DNA from: Oscillospiraceae bacterium
GTDB taxonomy: Bacteria; Bacillota; Clostridia; Oscillospirales; Oscillospiraceae
DNA: 5,578 nt
Reading direction: 5' to 3'
NCBI GenBank assembly: GCA_015068335.1
Contig: SVKT01000103.1
Location: 1 to 5,578, forward strand
Both the position numbers and the translations under genes were made by a program. This document shows positions 1 through 5,488 of this stretch, piece by piece. Position 1 is the first letter of the stretch, and every line of letters starts with the position of its first letter. The notes under the pieces are model-generated. The model saw only the letters and a program-made list of their open reading frames with translations. It was not told the DNA's origin and did not search any database.

Positions 1-126
1 CAGTTTGGTTCCTTCTTCAAACAGTTTCAAGGAGTCCGCCAGAGGGGCGTCACCCTTTTCCAGCGCAGCCACGATCTCCTCCAAACGGGAGAGTTGCTGC
101 TCAAATGTGACTTTCTTTTCGCTCAT
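1..126 (-). CDS. xseB: Exodeoxyribonuclease VII small subunit, partial (N-terminal 42 residues)
   Basis: Reading from the ATG at 126-124 gives 42 codons that stay open to the window edge, so the 3' part is missing. The peptide starts MSEKKVTFEQQLSRLEEIV and continues with ALEKGDAPLADSLKLFEEG, which matches the XseB signature of a short amphipathic helix, a conserved LEeIV-x-LE-xGd turn and a second helix with LklFEeG. Full family members are about 70-85 residues, so a little over half is present. XseB binds the C-terminal helices of XseA to form exonuclease VII, which degrades single-stranded DNA to oligonucleotides in the cytoplasm. The start codon overlaps the xseA stop in an ATGA arrangement, which suggests translational coupling that keeps the two subunits in balance. 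Identification is secure despite the truncation. Confidence 0.93.
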   Translation of the reverse strand, partial: MSEKKVTFEQQLSRLEEIVAALEKGDAPLADSLKLFEEGTKL

Positions 127-1337
127 GCTTCATCCTCCTTCAACAGCGCCTCCACCACAGCGGAAAAGCCGCCCTCGCCAAGTGTGACGGAAACCCGGTC
201 GCCCGGTGTCACATCCCGGCTGCTTTTCAATATCTGCCCCTGCTCGTTCTGTGCCATCGCATAGCCGCGGCCAAGAACTTTCAGGGGACTCATCGCATCC
301 AGCGCTGCCGTCAGGGCGGAAAAACGCTGCCGTTTCCGGCTCACCTGCACGGCGGAAAGATCCCCCAGCCGCTGTTGGAGATGGAATACCTCCATCCGCT
401 TGTCCTGCACATAGGCAAGTTGGTCGGTCATCACCCGCTTTTCTGCCATTGCATCCAGTTTTCCGCGCAGAGCCTCCAACCGGGCCGTTTCAGCCTGCTC
501 CATCCGTCCGCCGGTATCCCGGAGCCAGCGAAGAAGTTCGGCCTTGTCCGGCACGGCGATCTCCGCCGCGTTGGAGGGCGTAGACGCCCGGGCATCTGCC
601 ACAAAGTCCGCGATGGTGACGTCCGGTTCGTGGCCCACGGCTGAAATGACCGGCAGTTCTGATTCATAAATAGCGCGGGCGACCCGCTCGTCGTTGAAGG
701 CCCACAGATCCTCCATAGAGCCGCCGCCGCGGCCCGTGATGATGAGATCTGCCACCTTCCAGCGATTGGCGTAGCGGATGGCGCCCACGATCTCAGGCGG
801 CGCCTCGACGCCCTGTACCCGCACCGGCAGGAGAACCACTTTCGCAAGGGGGTATCTCCGCCGCAGGATGCGGATCATATCGTGGACTGCCGCGCCGGCA
901 GAGGATGTGATGATGGCGATCTTTTCCGGAAACGGGGGCAGCGGCTTCTTATGCGCCGGGTCGAACAGGCCCTCTTCGTGCAGTTTCTGTTTCAACTGGT
1001 CAAAGGCCAGGGCCAGATCGCCCGCGCCCTCCGGCGTCATCGTATTGCAGTAGAGTTGGTAGGCGCCGTCCCGGGGAAATACGGAGATCCGTCCCTGCAA
1101 AATGACCTGCATCCCGTTTTCCGGGCGAAAGCGCAGTTTCATAGCCGCGCCTTTGAACATCACGCACCGCAGCGCGCCCTCCGGGTCTTTCAGAGTGAAA
1201 TAGTGGTGGCCGGAGGGGTATATTTTATAATTGGAAAGTTCGCCGCGCACTGCCACATTGGCCAGCAGCGGCTCATTGTCCAGCAGCAGTTTGACCAGTT
1301 GATTCACTTCGGAAACGCCGAAAATGTGCTGCTCCAT
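123..1337 (-). CDS. xseA: Exodeoxyribonuclease VII large subunit
   Basis: This 404-residue protein is the catalytic subunit of exonuclease VII, a metal-independent single-strand-specific nuclease used in DNA repair and recombination. Residues 1-100 form the N-terminal OB-fold nucleic-acid binding domain (VNQLVKLLLDNEPLL, RGELSNYK, HHYFTLKD). The catalytic core follows, with ITSSAGAAVHDMIRILRRRYP (about 143-163), the glycine loop GRGGGSMEDLWAFNDE (202-217), and PVISAVGHEPDVTIADFVADARASTPSNAAE (229-259). GHEPD replaces the more common GHETD. A helical, probably coiled segment covers about 265-350, and the C-terminal LGRGYA motif is at 355-360. The protein is somewhat shorter than the roughly 450-residue E. 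coli and B. subtilis proteins, mainly in the helical region. The ATG at 1337 is preceded by a strong ribosome binding site, and the stop overlaps the xseB start. Key motifs are intact, so it should be functional. Confidence 0.97.
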   Translation of the reverse strand: MEQHIFGVSEVNQLVKLLLDNEPLLANVAVRGELSNYKIYPSGHHYFTLKDPEGALRCVMFKGAAMKLRFRPENGMQVILQGRISVFPRDGAYQLYCNTMTPEGAGDLALAFDQLKQKLHEEGLFDPAHKKPLPPFPEKIAIITSSAGAAVHDMIRILRRRYPLAKVVLLPVRVQGVEAPPEIVGAIRYANRWKVADLIITGRGGGSMEDLWAFNDERVARAIYESELPVISAVGHEPDVTIADFVADARASTPSNAAEIAVPDKAELLRWLRDTGGRMEQAETARLEALRGKLDAMAEKRVMTDQLAYVQDKRMEVFHLQQRLGDLSAVQVSRKRQRFSALTAALDAMSPLKVLGRGYAMAQNEQGQILKSSRDVTPGDRVSVTLGEGGFSAVVEALLKEDEA

Positions 1338-1342
1338 ACGCC

Positions 1343-1350
1343 CCTCCTTT
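1343..1350 (-). promoter_or_regulatory. Ribosome binding site of xseA
   Basis: The minus strand reads AAAGGAGG five bases before the ATG at 1337. This near-perfect Shine-Dalgarno sequence fixes the xseA start. It lies immediately downstream of the hairpin at 1361-1399, so xseA translation is initiated independently of nusB. Confidence 0.8.
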
Positions 1351-1352
1351 CT

Positions 1353-1399
1353 GAAAATAAGCAGAGCCGGACGGCGGCTGCCACCGCGTCCCGCTCTGC
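1353..1399 (-). terminator. Hairpin with T-rich tail between nusB and xseA (possible attenuator)
   Basis: On the minus strand GCAGAGC (1399-1393) pairs with GCTCTGC (1367-1361). The stem continues inward past one mismatch with GGACG/CGTCC, then a bulged base and a CGG/CCG pairing, giving a long GC-rich stem closed by a loop of about six bases. TTATTTTC follows at 1360-1353. This is the shape of an intrinsic terminator, though the T tract is interrupted by one A. It lies just after the nusB stop and before the xseA ribosome binding site, with no room for a separate xseA promoter after it. It therefore probably lets some transcripts through, or serves as an mRNA stability element. Stem and tail are seen directly; function is inferred. 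Confidence 0.6.
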
Positions 1400-1408
1400 C
1401 GTCTATTC

Positions 1409-1858
1409 TTATTCGCCGATCTCCTGACGCACAAAGGTACCCAGAATACCGTTCATAAACTTCACCGTTTCCGGGGTCTCGTACTTCTTTGCGATCTCAA
1501 TGGCTTCGTTGATGGCTGCGCCGTTGGGGATATCCGGCATATACAAGATCTCATACATCGCCACGCGCATAATCGCAGAGGCCACCAGCGGGATTCGTGC
1601 GAAACTCCATCCCTTGGCGTATTTGGCGATGTAACTGTCCAGTTCTGCCGCGTGTTCGTTCACGCCCTTGACCAGACGGCGGATGTACTCCTCCTGCTTT
1701 GCGTTGGGCGTTTCCTGATACAGCGCATCCTCCTCTGCCAGAATGGCAAAGGACTCCTTTTGCAGGCGCTCATCCAGCAGGGCGTTGATCTCCTTGCTGG
1801 TAAAACTCAATTCGTAGGAGAGGTGGATGGCGATCTCCCGTGCGGTATTTCGTACCAT
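1409..1858 (-). CDS. nusB: Transcription antitermination factor NusB
   Basis: This 149-residue all-helical protein is recognised as NusB, which with NusE (ribosomal protein S10) binds boxA RNA and helps RNA polymerase read through rRNA operons. The N-terminal RNA-binding region is at about 1-20 (MVRNTAREIAIHLSYELSF). The family R-x-x-A-x-x-x-x-Y/F pattern is recognisable, although the leader is MVRNTARE rather than the usual R(R)xARE. The C-terminal half carries the typical sequence: a W at 84, SAIMRVAMYEILYMPDIP (94-111), INEAIEIAKKY (116-126) and VKFMNGILG (132-140). Length is normal for the family. The ATG at 1858 follows AAGGAAG with seven bases of spacing. It lies 42 bases after the yqhY-like gene and is probably cotranscribed with it. 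In B. subtilis folD separates nusB from xseA; here they are adjacent. Confidence 0.96.
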   Translation of the reverse strand: MVRNTAREIAIHLSYELSFTSKEINALLDERLQKESFAILAEEDALYQETPNAKQEEYIRRLVKGVNEHAAELDSYIAKYAKGWSFARIPLVASAIMRVAMYEILYMPDIPNGAAINEAIEIAKKYETPETVKFMNGILGTFVRQEIGE

Positions 1859-1865
1859 AGCGCTA

Positions 1866-1872
1866 CTTCCTT
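1866..1872 (-). promoter_or_regulatory. Ribosome binding site of nusB
   Basis: AAGGAAG on the minus strand lies seven bases before the ATG at 1858 and supports that start. The 42-base gap between the upstream gene and nusB holds only this site and no obvious promoter or terminator. Confidence 0.65.
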
Positions 1873-1900
1873 TTCTCTCTCGTTCAAACCCGCGGCTGCG

Positions 1901-2278
1901 TCAGCCCATCGTCACGCCGCCCACGTGGACGTTGATGGTCTGCACCGTGCGGCCGGTCATAGACTCCACGGCGGCGGCAACGCCTTTCTGCACATTCTCC
2001 GCCACCTCGGGGATGGGCTGGCCGAACTTGACCAGCAGATAAATGTCCAGCGTCAGGCTATCTTCGGTCAGGTTGACCTTCACACCCTTGGTTCCTTTCT
2101 GGGCATTCTTCTTATTGGTCATCAGGTCGGTGACGCTGCCGCCCAGATTGGTCATCATACCGGAAACGCCCTCCACCTCGCGGACAGCGCCCACCACGAT
2201 GGCGGCGATCACATCCTCGGAAATGTGGATGGTGCCGTTCTCTTCCTGTAAAGTCATATATTCCTTGCTTTCTGCCAT
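1901..2278 (-). CDS. yqhY: Asp23/Gls24 family envelope stress response protein (YqhY-like)
   Basis: This 125-residue protein belongs to the Asp23/Gls24 (DUF322) family. The typical features are GTIHISEDVIAAIVVGAVREVEGVSGM (about 15-41), a lysine-rich linker (NKKNAQKGTKGVKV, 55-68), the strand SLTLDIYLLVKFGQPIPEVAENVQ (74-97) and a C-terminal VQTINVHVGGVTM (112-124). There is no signal peptide or membrane segment, so it is cytoplasmic, although related proteins are tethered to membrane partners such as AmaP. Its place directly upstream of nusB matches B. subtilis yqhY. There the gene sits in the accB-accC operon and yqhY loss selects mutations in acetyl-CoA carboxylase, hinting at a role in fatty-acid synthesis control. 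No accBC genes are adjacent here. The start at 2278 follows AAGGAGA. The family call is firm; the exact role is not known. Confidence 0.9.
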   Translation of the reverse strand: MAESKEYMTLQEENGTIHISEDVIAAIVVGAVREVEGVSGMMTNLGGSVTDLMTNKKNAQKGTKGVKVNLTEDSLTLDIYLLVKFGQPIPEVAENVQKGVAAAVESMTGRTVQTINVHVGGVTMG

Positions 2279-2287
2279 GGTGTTGAT

Positions 2288-2294
2288 TCTCCTT
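2288..2294 (-). promoter_or_regulatory. Ribosome binding site of the Asp23-family gene
   Basis: AAGGAGA on the minus strand lies nine bases before the ATG at 2278. It selects this start over the out-of-frame ATG at 2321, which has no comparable site. Confidence 0.7.
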
Positions 2295-2335
2295 ATTTGT
2301 GATAGCCTTGGTAAAAGCCATATTTACGGATTTTT

Positions 2336-2364
2336 ATTGTACCATAGCATCCCCAAAATTACAA
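2336..2364 (-). promoter_or_regulatory. Sigma-A type promoter for yqhY-nusB-xseA-xseB
   Basis: The minus strand shows TTGTAA at 2364-2359 (4 of 6 to the -35 consensus), a 17-base spacer, then TACAAT at 2341-2336 (5 of 6 to the -10). A TG one base upstream makes it an extended -10. Transcription should start near 2329, giving a leader of about 50 bases. The promoter begins seven bases after the spoIIIAH stop and lies in the only AT-rich gap of the region. It would make the housekeeping genes independent of the sporulation operon upstream. No terminator is seen between spoIIIAH and this promoter, so sporulation transcripts may also read into the cluster. Boxes and spacing are seen; activity is inferred. 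Confidence 0.75.
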
Positions 2365-2371
2365 CTCCAAA

Positions 2372-2944
2372 TTAGTTTGCCACCATTATTTTTACACTTT
2401 TGGCAGGCAGACCGGTTTCCGTAATGGCAATATCTTTGATCTTTGCAACGTCCTCCGTGGTCAGATCCCCGCTTTCCGTGGAAACCACCACGCTGACGGA
2501 ATCCTGTCCCATAAAGGCAACGCAGTCCGTATACCCCTTGGCTGTTACCAGGTTTTCGATCTGCGCTTCTTTCAGCGTATAGGACGCCAGCACCTGGATC
2601 CCCTCGCTGGCCTCATTGGCAACATCCTGATCCGCATTTTCCTGCTCCGCCGCCTCTTGCAGCAGCGAGATGGCGTTGTCCCGCGCCTGCTGGCGGGTCA
2701 ATCGGGCGGAGGCGAAGTAATCGCCGCCGGTATAGACGGAGGCTTCATCCGCCGTCTCTCCCTTCTCGTCGGCTTCCTCATCCTGCCCCGACACCAGCAT
2801 CGCCTCTCCCAGAATTTTCGTGCCAGTCTCCTCTGCGTTCTCCACTGCTTCTTCCCCGGAGTACTTCCAGTTCAAAGCCACTGCGGCGCACACCAGCACC
2901 GTCATCGTTGCAACCACCGTGTTTCGTTTCCATTTTGCCGTCAT
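2372..2944 (-). CDS. spoIIIAH: Stage III sporulation protein AH
   Basis: This 190-residue protein is made in the mother cell and inserted in the outer forespore membrane. In the family its extracellular domain binds forespore SpoIIQ, linking the two membranes in the SpoIIIA-SpoIIQ channel. It has a short basic N-terminus (MTAKWKRN), one membrane segment (about 9-25) and an acidic linker (30-70). The C-terminal domain (about 75-190) resembles the YscJ/FliF ring-building fold: YFASARLTRQQARDNAISLLQ, then ASYTLKEAQIENLVTAKGY, DSVSVVV and a final LPAKSVKIMV. It is a little shorter than the B. subtilis protein (about 218). The ATG at 2944 is chosen because GGAGGAGG precedes it by six bases; the frame is open further upstream but that stretch overlaps spoIIIAG and is not SpoIIIAH-like. 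It is the last spoIIIA gene, 20 bases after spoIIIAG. Confidence 0.95.
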   Translation of the reverse strand: MTAKWKRNTVVATMTVLVCAAVALNWKYSGEEAVENAEETGTKILGEAMLVSGQDEEADEKGETADEASVYTGGDYFASARLTRQQARDNAISLLQEAAEQENADQDVANEASEGIQVLASYTLKEAQIENLVTAKGYTDCVAFMGQDSVSVVVSTESGDLTTEDVAKIKDIAITETGLPAKSVKIMVAN

Positions 2945-2950
2945 ACCGTT

Positions 2951-2958
2951 CCTCCTCC
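2951..2958 (-). promoter_or_regulatory. Ribosome binding site of spoIIIAH
   Basis: GGAGGAGG on the minus strand, six bases before the ATG at 2944, decides the start in a reading frame that is open much further upstream (to about 3445). It is the strongest Shine-Dalgarno sequence among the spoIIIA genes here, consistent with high SpoIIIAH synthesis. Confidence 0.75.
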
Positions 2959-2964
2959 AAATGA

Positions 2965-3477
2965 TCACTGCCACTTTGCCACGGTGATGCGGTCGCTGGC
3001 CAGCCCAGTCAGAGCCGCCACCGCCTCGGTCACCGCCAGTTTTACATCCGCTTTGTCTCCGCCCTGACATACCACCAGCGCGCCGCGATACTTGGGATAC
3101 ACCCTGCGGATGACTACCGCCTCTTCCCTGCTTCCCCCGTCGGTCAAAACCACTTCGGAGCGTCTGGAATAATCCTCCGGCGACGCCACGGGGCCGCTGT
3201 AACGCAGTTCGCTGTTCTGCGCCAACTGCCGTTCTCCGTCCGAATCCACCGTCAGCAGGACCTGCACCTGCCCCACGCCGCTGATGTTCCCCAAGATCTG
3301 CTCCATCTCTTTTTGCAGGTCCTGCTTTTCTGCACTCAGTGTCTCTGTCTGCTGCGCTGCCTGCTCTGTCTTTCCGCCCTCCGGCAGCAACAGCAGCGCC
3401 GCTCCGATCAAAACCACCAGCGTCACATACTTGTATCGGTTCCATATCTTCTGCACTCCTTCAATTTTTCCCTTCAT
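2965..3477 (-). CDS. spoIIIAG: Stage III sporulation protein AG
   Basis: This 170-residue protein is the SpoIIIAG ring component; in B. subtilis SpoIIIAG forms a large oligomeric ring between the two forespore membranes. A basic cytoplasmic N-terminus (MKGKIEGVQKIWNRYKY) precedes one membrane segment at about 18-32 (VTLVVLIGAALLLL). A short coiled stretch follows (about 40-62), then the ring-building domain with EQILGNISGVGQVQVLLTV (59-77), SEVVLTDG (107-114) and PKYRGALVVCQGGDKADVKLAVTEAVAALTGL (128-159). It ends in DRITVAKWQ. The family is longer in B. subtilis (about 229 residues); the loop that forms the large beta-barrel insert may be shorter here. The ATG at 3477 lies inside the end of spoIIIAF (17-base overlap), with only a modest AGGCAGG ahead, so translation is probably coupled. 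Confidence 0.95.
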   Translation of the reverse strand: MKGKIEGVQKIWNRYKYVTLVVLIGAALLLLPEGGKTEQAAQQTETLSAEKQDLQKEMEQILGNISGVGQVQVLLTVDSDGERQLAQNSELRYSGPVASPEDYSRRSEVVLTDGGSREEAVVIRRVYPKYRGALVVCQGGDKADVKLAVTEAVAALTGLASDRITVAKWQ

Positions 3478-3940
3478 TCCAAACCTGCCTCTCTGCCGGA
3501 ACGGCCAGTTCGCTCTCTAACCAGGCTGCCAGTTCCGGAGAATACTCTCCGGTGATCTCGACCCTTTCCGGAACAGGGACGCCCTCTGCGTTTTCTTCCG
3601 TCCCAACGCGCACCGTCACCGAAATCCCCAGGCTGTCTGCTTTGTCCGATATATATGCACCGGTGCGGCTTTCTATGAGTTCCTGCAAATCTCTGTTTCC
3701 CACGGCAGCCAGTTCCTCCCGGCGCTGCACGATCTCCTGTTCGTACACGTCCCAGCGCAGATCCGGTATCTCCGAACGAAGCCCCGGGAATGGGCGCAGC
3801 AGCGTGAGCAGCAGAACCAGCCCGCCCGTGAAACTTCCGATCTTTCGTATGCTCCCCTCCGGCAGCAGCAGTTCCGCTATGGCAAGCAGCAGAGATACCA
3901 CCAGAACAGAGCAGAGCCATTCCCGCAGCGCGCCGATCAT
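3461..3940 (-). CDS. spoIIIAF: Stage III sporulation protein AF
   Basis: From the ATG at 3940 the product has 159 residues. Two membrane segments at about 8-25 (WLCSVLVVSLLLAIAELLLP) and 34-50 (GSFTGGLVLLLTLLRPF) form the typical SpoIIIAF hairpin. The LLLPEGSIRK and KIGSFTGGLVLLL pattern is characteristic of the family. A soluble domain follows (about 60-159) with a helical part (EIVQRREELAAVGNRDLQELIESRTGAYI) and strands SVTVRVG and RVEITGEY. This soluble part may adopt the ring-building fold seen in AG and AH. It is shorter than in B. subtilis (about 206). The frame is open upstream to 4372, but that stretch lies antiphase inside spoIIIAE. The 3940 start forms an ATGA overlap with the spoIIIAE stop, so it is preferred. 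Confidence 0.93.
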   Translation of the reverse strand: MIGALREWLCSVLVVSLLLAIAELLLPEGSIRKIGSFTGGLVLLLTLLRPFPGLRSEIPDLRWDVYEQEIVQRREELAAVGNRDLQELIESRTGAYISDKADSLGISVTVRVGTEENAEGVPVPERVEITGEYSPELAAWLESELAVPAERQVWNEGKN

Positions 3941-5013
3941 AGAACCACCGCCGCTATGGAGGACAGCACGGAGATCAAAAGCAGCAGCGCGCAACTCCCG
4001 GCCATCCCCAACACCAGCCCAAACGCGCCGCCCAGTCCGTCGATCAGCCCGCAAAGCCGGGGCGGGCCTGTCACAGATGCGAGAAAGGCCGTCAGTTTGT
4101 AGAGCAGATATTGGACCCCCAACTGCAAAAACGGATAGACGCAGGTGGCCAGAATGACCAGCATCCCCGCAATACCGATGGTATTTTTCAACATTCCCGC
4201 CCCCAGTAGCACTGTTTCCGAAGCCTCCGAAATAATACTCCCTACCACCGGAACAACGCCGGAGATGGCGGTTTTTGTCATTTTGACTGCGGTGCTGTCT
4301 GCCGTGCCGGCGATGACCCGGATCACGGAGAGATACACCGTAAACAAAAGAAGCGACGTTGTCAGAAGCCAAACCACCGCTTTTTTCACGCCGTTTGCAA
4401 TGGCGTTCAGGCGGCTTTCCGGCAGGCAGGTCGCTGCCGTCAGCACGCCGATGTAAAGATAGACCAGCGGCAGCAGCAGTTTTTCGATGAGACTGACCAG
4501 CAGATCCACCAGAAAAACCGTTGTGACCTGATGAAACCCGGCTGCCGTCACCGAACCGGAGGCTGCCATCGCCGCCGCAAGGGTGGGCAGAAGCGCTTTG
4601 GAGAAGACGCTCAGTTCCCGGATCACCTCCGCGCCGGCGCCGATCATAGAGTCAAGGGTCCCGGCTGTGGCGATAGTGACCGACAATGCCCCTGCCATAG
4701 GAAGAAACACCGTCGCCGCGCTGCCTGTCCCACGATCGAGGCACTCCGCTGCACCGCACAGCACTACGATCAGCAAAATCATCACCGCTCCCCGCAAACT
4801 ACCGCGCAGGATCTCCTCCGCCTGCTCCGGCAGGAGCCGCAGGATTCTGCCGATCCCCTGGGAAACAGCGTCTGCACCGGAAAAATCCTGACCCCACAGG
4901 ATGTCTTCCGCCGCCTTCGGAAAACTGTCTTTCAACCCTCCGGGCAATTCCGCCGCCCTGGCCTGTACAGGCAGAAGCAGCATCAGGCAAAAGCAAAACA
5001 ATCCTTTCATCAT
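3937..5013 (-). CDS. spoIIIAE: Stage III sporulation protein AE
   Basis: This 358-residue polytopic membrane protein is the largest SpoIIIA component; the family is proposed to form the inner channel or its assembly platform in the mother-cell-derived membrane. Residues 1-20 look like a cleavable signal sequence (MMKGLFCFCLMLLLPVQARA, with an A-R-A site). A soluble stretch follows (21-70), then hydrophobic segments at about 74-90, 100-120, 163-195, 211-232, 278-300 and 336-357. The conserved family block KMTKTAISGVVPVVGSIISEASETVL is at 244-269. B. subtilis SpoIIIAE is about 399 residues. The frame is open upstream to 5139 within spoIIIAD. The ATG at 5013 is chosen because it begins the signal sequence and overlaps the spoIIIAD stop; a second ATG at 5010 is also possible. 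Confidence 0.95.
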   Translation of the reverse strand: MMKGLFCFCLMLLLPVQARAAELPGGLKDSFPKAAEDILWGQDFSGADAVSQGIGRILRLLPEQAEEILRGSLRGAVMILLIVVLCGAAECLDRGTGSAATVFLPMAGALSVTIATAGTLDSMIGAGAEVIRELSVFSKALLPTLAAAMAASGSVTAAGFHQVTTVFLVDLLVSLIEKLLLPLVYLYIGVLTAATCLPESRLNAIANGVKKAVVWLLTTSLLLFTVYLSVIRVIAGTADSTAVKMTKTAISGVVPVVGSIISEASETVLLGAGMLKNTIGIAGMLVILATCVYPFLQLGVQYLLYKLTAFLASVTGPPRLCGLIDGLGGAFGLVLGMAGSCALLLLISVLSSIAAVVL

Positions 5014-5402
5014 ACCTGCATCAGTTCCATCAAAAACGTCAGTACGGTTTGCAGCAGCGGCAGCGCCACCAACAGCGCGCACACAGTCCCCGCCGTTTCT
5101 ATCATAACCGCCAGCGCAGATTCCCCTGCGTCGCGACAAAGGGCACTCCCGCTTCTTACCACCAGTGCGATACCCACCGTCTTGTAGATTGGCGTGAACA
5201 ACGAAGCGGAAACGCCGCTCCTATCCGCCAGGGCCTTCAAAAAGCCCACCACCTCACCCACGGAATCGTTCAGAAGCAACAAGACCAACGCCACAGCCGC
5301 CAGCGTCAGCAGCAGCGCCTGCTCCGGCGCCCCACGCCTTAGCACCAGCGCAAGAAGCGCCCCTATCACGCAAAGCGCGGTGATCCGTATGACCAGTTCC
5401 AT
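5010..5402 (-). CDS. spoIIIAD: Stage III sporulation protein AD
   Basis: This 130-residue integral membrane protein closely matches SpoIIIAD (133 residues in B. subtilis). Hydrophobic segments are at about 3-21 and 28-44, with more at 65-85 and 100-128. The family signature is present: SLFTPIYKTVGIALVVRSGSALCRDAGESALAVMIETAGTV at about 67-107, then LPLLQTVLTFLMELMQV. SpoIIIAD and SpoIIIAC share a fold and are thought to form part of the membrane base of the channel. The ATG at 5402 is preferred; a TTG two codons earlier (5408) overlaps the spoIIIAC stop and is less likely. Only two bases separate this ATG from the spoIIIAC stop (5407-5405). No clear Shine-Dalgarno sequence precedes it, so coupling to spoIIIAC translation is likely. 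That coupling would be lost if spoIIIAC is truly truncated. Confidence 0.94.
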   Translation of the reverse strand: MELVIRITALCVIGALLALVLRRGAPEQALLLTLAAVALVLLLLNDSVGEVVGFLKALADRSGVSASLFTPIYKTVGIALVVRSGSALCRDAGESALAVMIETAGTVCALLVALPLLQTVLTFLMELMQV

Positions 5403-5404
5403 AC

Positions 5405-5488
5405 TCAAAAATCAAACAGGTATTTGATCAATTGAAACAAGTCACTGATCTCCTGCACAAGGATCATCAGCACCACCACCAGTCCTGC
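5405..5488 (-). pseudogene. spoIIIAC: Stage III sporulation protein AC, 3' fragment interrupted upstream
   Basis: Immediately upstream of spoIIIAD the minus strand encodes 27 residues, AGLVVVLMILVQEISDLF followed by QLIKYLFDF, then TGA. A hydrophobic segment, a D-L-F and an amphipathic tail with K and F residues match the C-terminus of SpoIIIAC, which is about 65-68 residues long and always precedes spoIIIAD. Reading further upstream in the same frame meets a TAA at 5491-5489, and the sequence changes to AT-rich repeats unrelated to SpoIIIAC. No alternative frame restores the missing 38 or so N-terminal residues inside the window. The gene is therefore either split by a mobile element or cut by a misjoined contig end. 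The first codon or two of the fragment may belong to the inserted DNA, since the exact junction is unclear. Confidence 0.8.

Noticed and set aside
882..1427. Plus-strand open frame opposite xseA and the nusB-xseA gap
   Set aside because: It is antisense to xseA, lacks a Shine-Dalgarno sequence, and its composition does not resemble a protein family.
2112..2321. Minus-strand 69-codon frame starting in the leader of the Asp23-family gene (ATG at 2321)
   Set aside because: It could have been a leader peptide, but it has no ribosome binding site, runs out of frame through the Asp23-family coding region, and becomes R/G/H-rich like a shadow frame.
3339..4157. Long plus-strand open frame (272 codons) opposite spoIIIAF and spoIIIAE
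   Set aside because: It is antisense to well-recognised spoIIIA genes, is rich in serine, arginine and proline in a way typical of a shadow frame in GC-rich DNA, and has no ribosome binding site or family resemblance.
3940..4372. N-terminal extension of SpoIIIAF upstream of 3940
   Set aside because: The extension is the frameshifted reading of spoIIIAE and has no membrane or family pattern; the ATGA overlap at 3940 and the start of the first membrane helix mark the true start.
4531..5187. Plus-strand open frame (218 codons) opposite spoIIIAE and spoIIIAD
   Set aside because: It lies antisense to two confident genes, and its low-complexity H/R/Q-rich composition shows no domain. It is a shadow frame.
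5402..5408. TTG at 5408 as the start of SpoIIIAD
   Set aside because: It adds only two residues, overlaps the spoIIIAC stop, and a standard ATG is available at 5402 that fits the family N-terminus.
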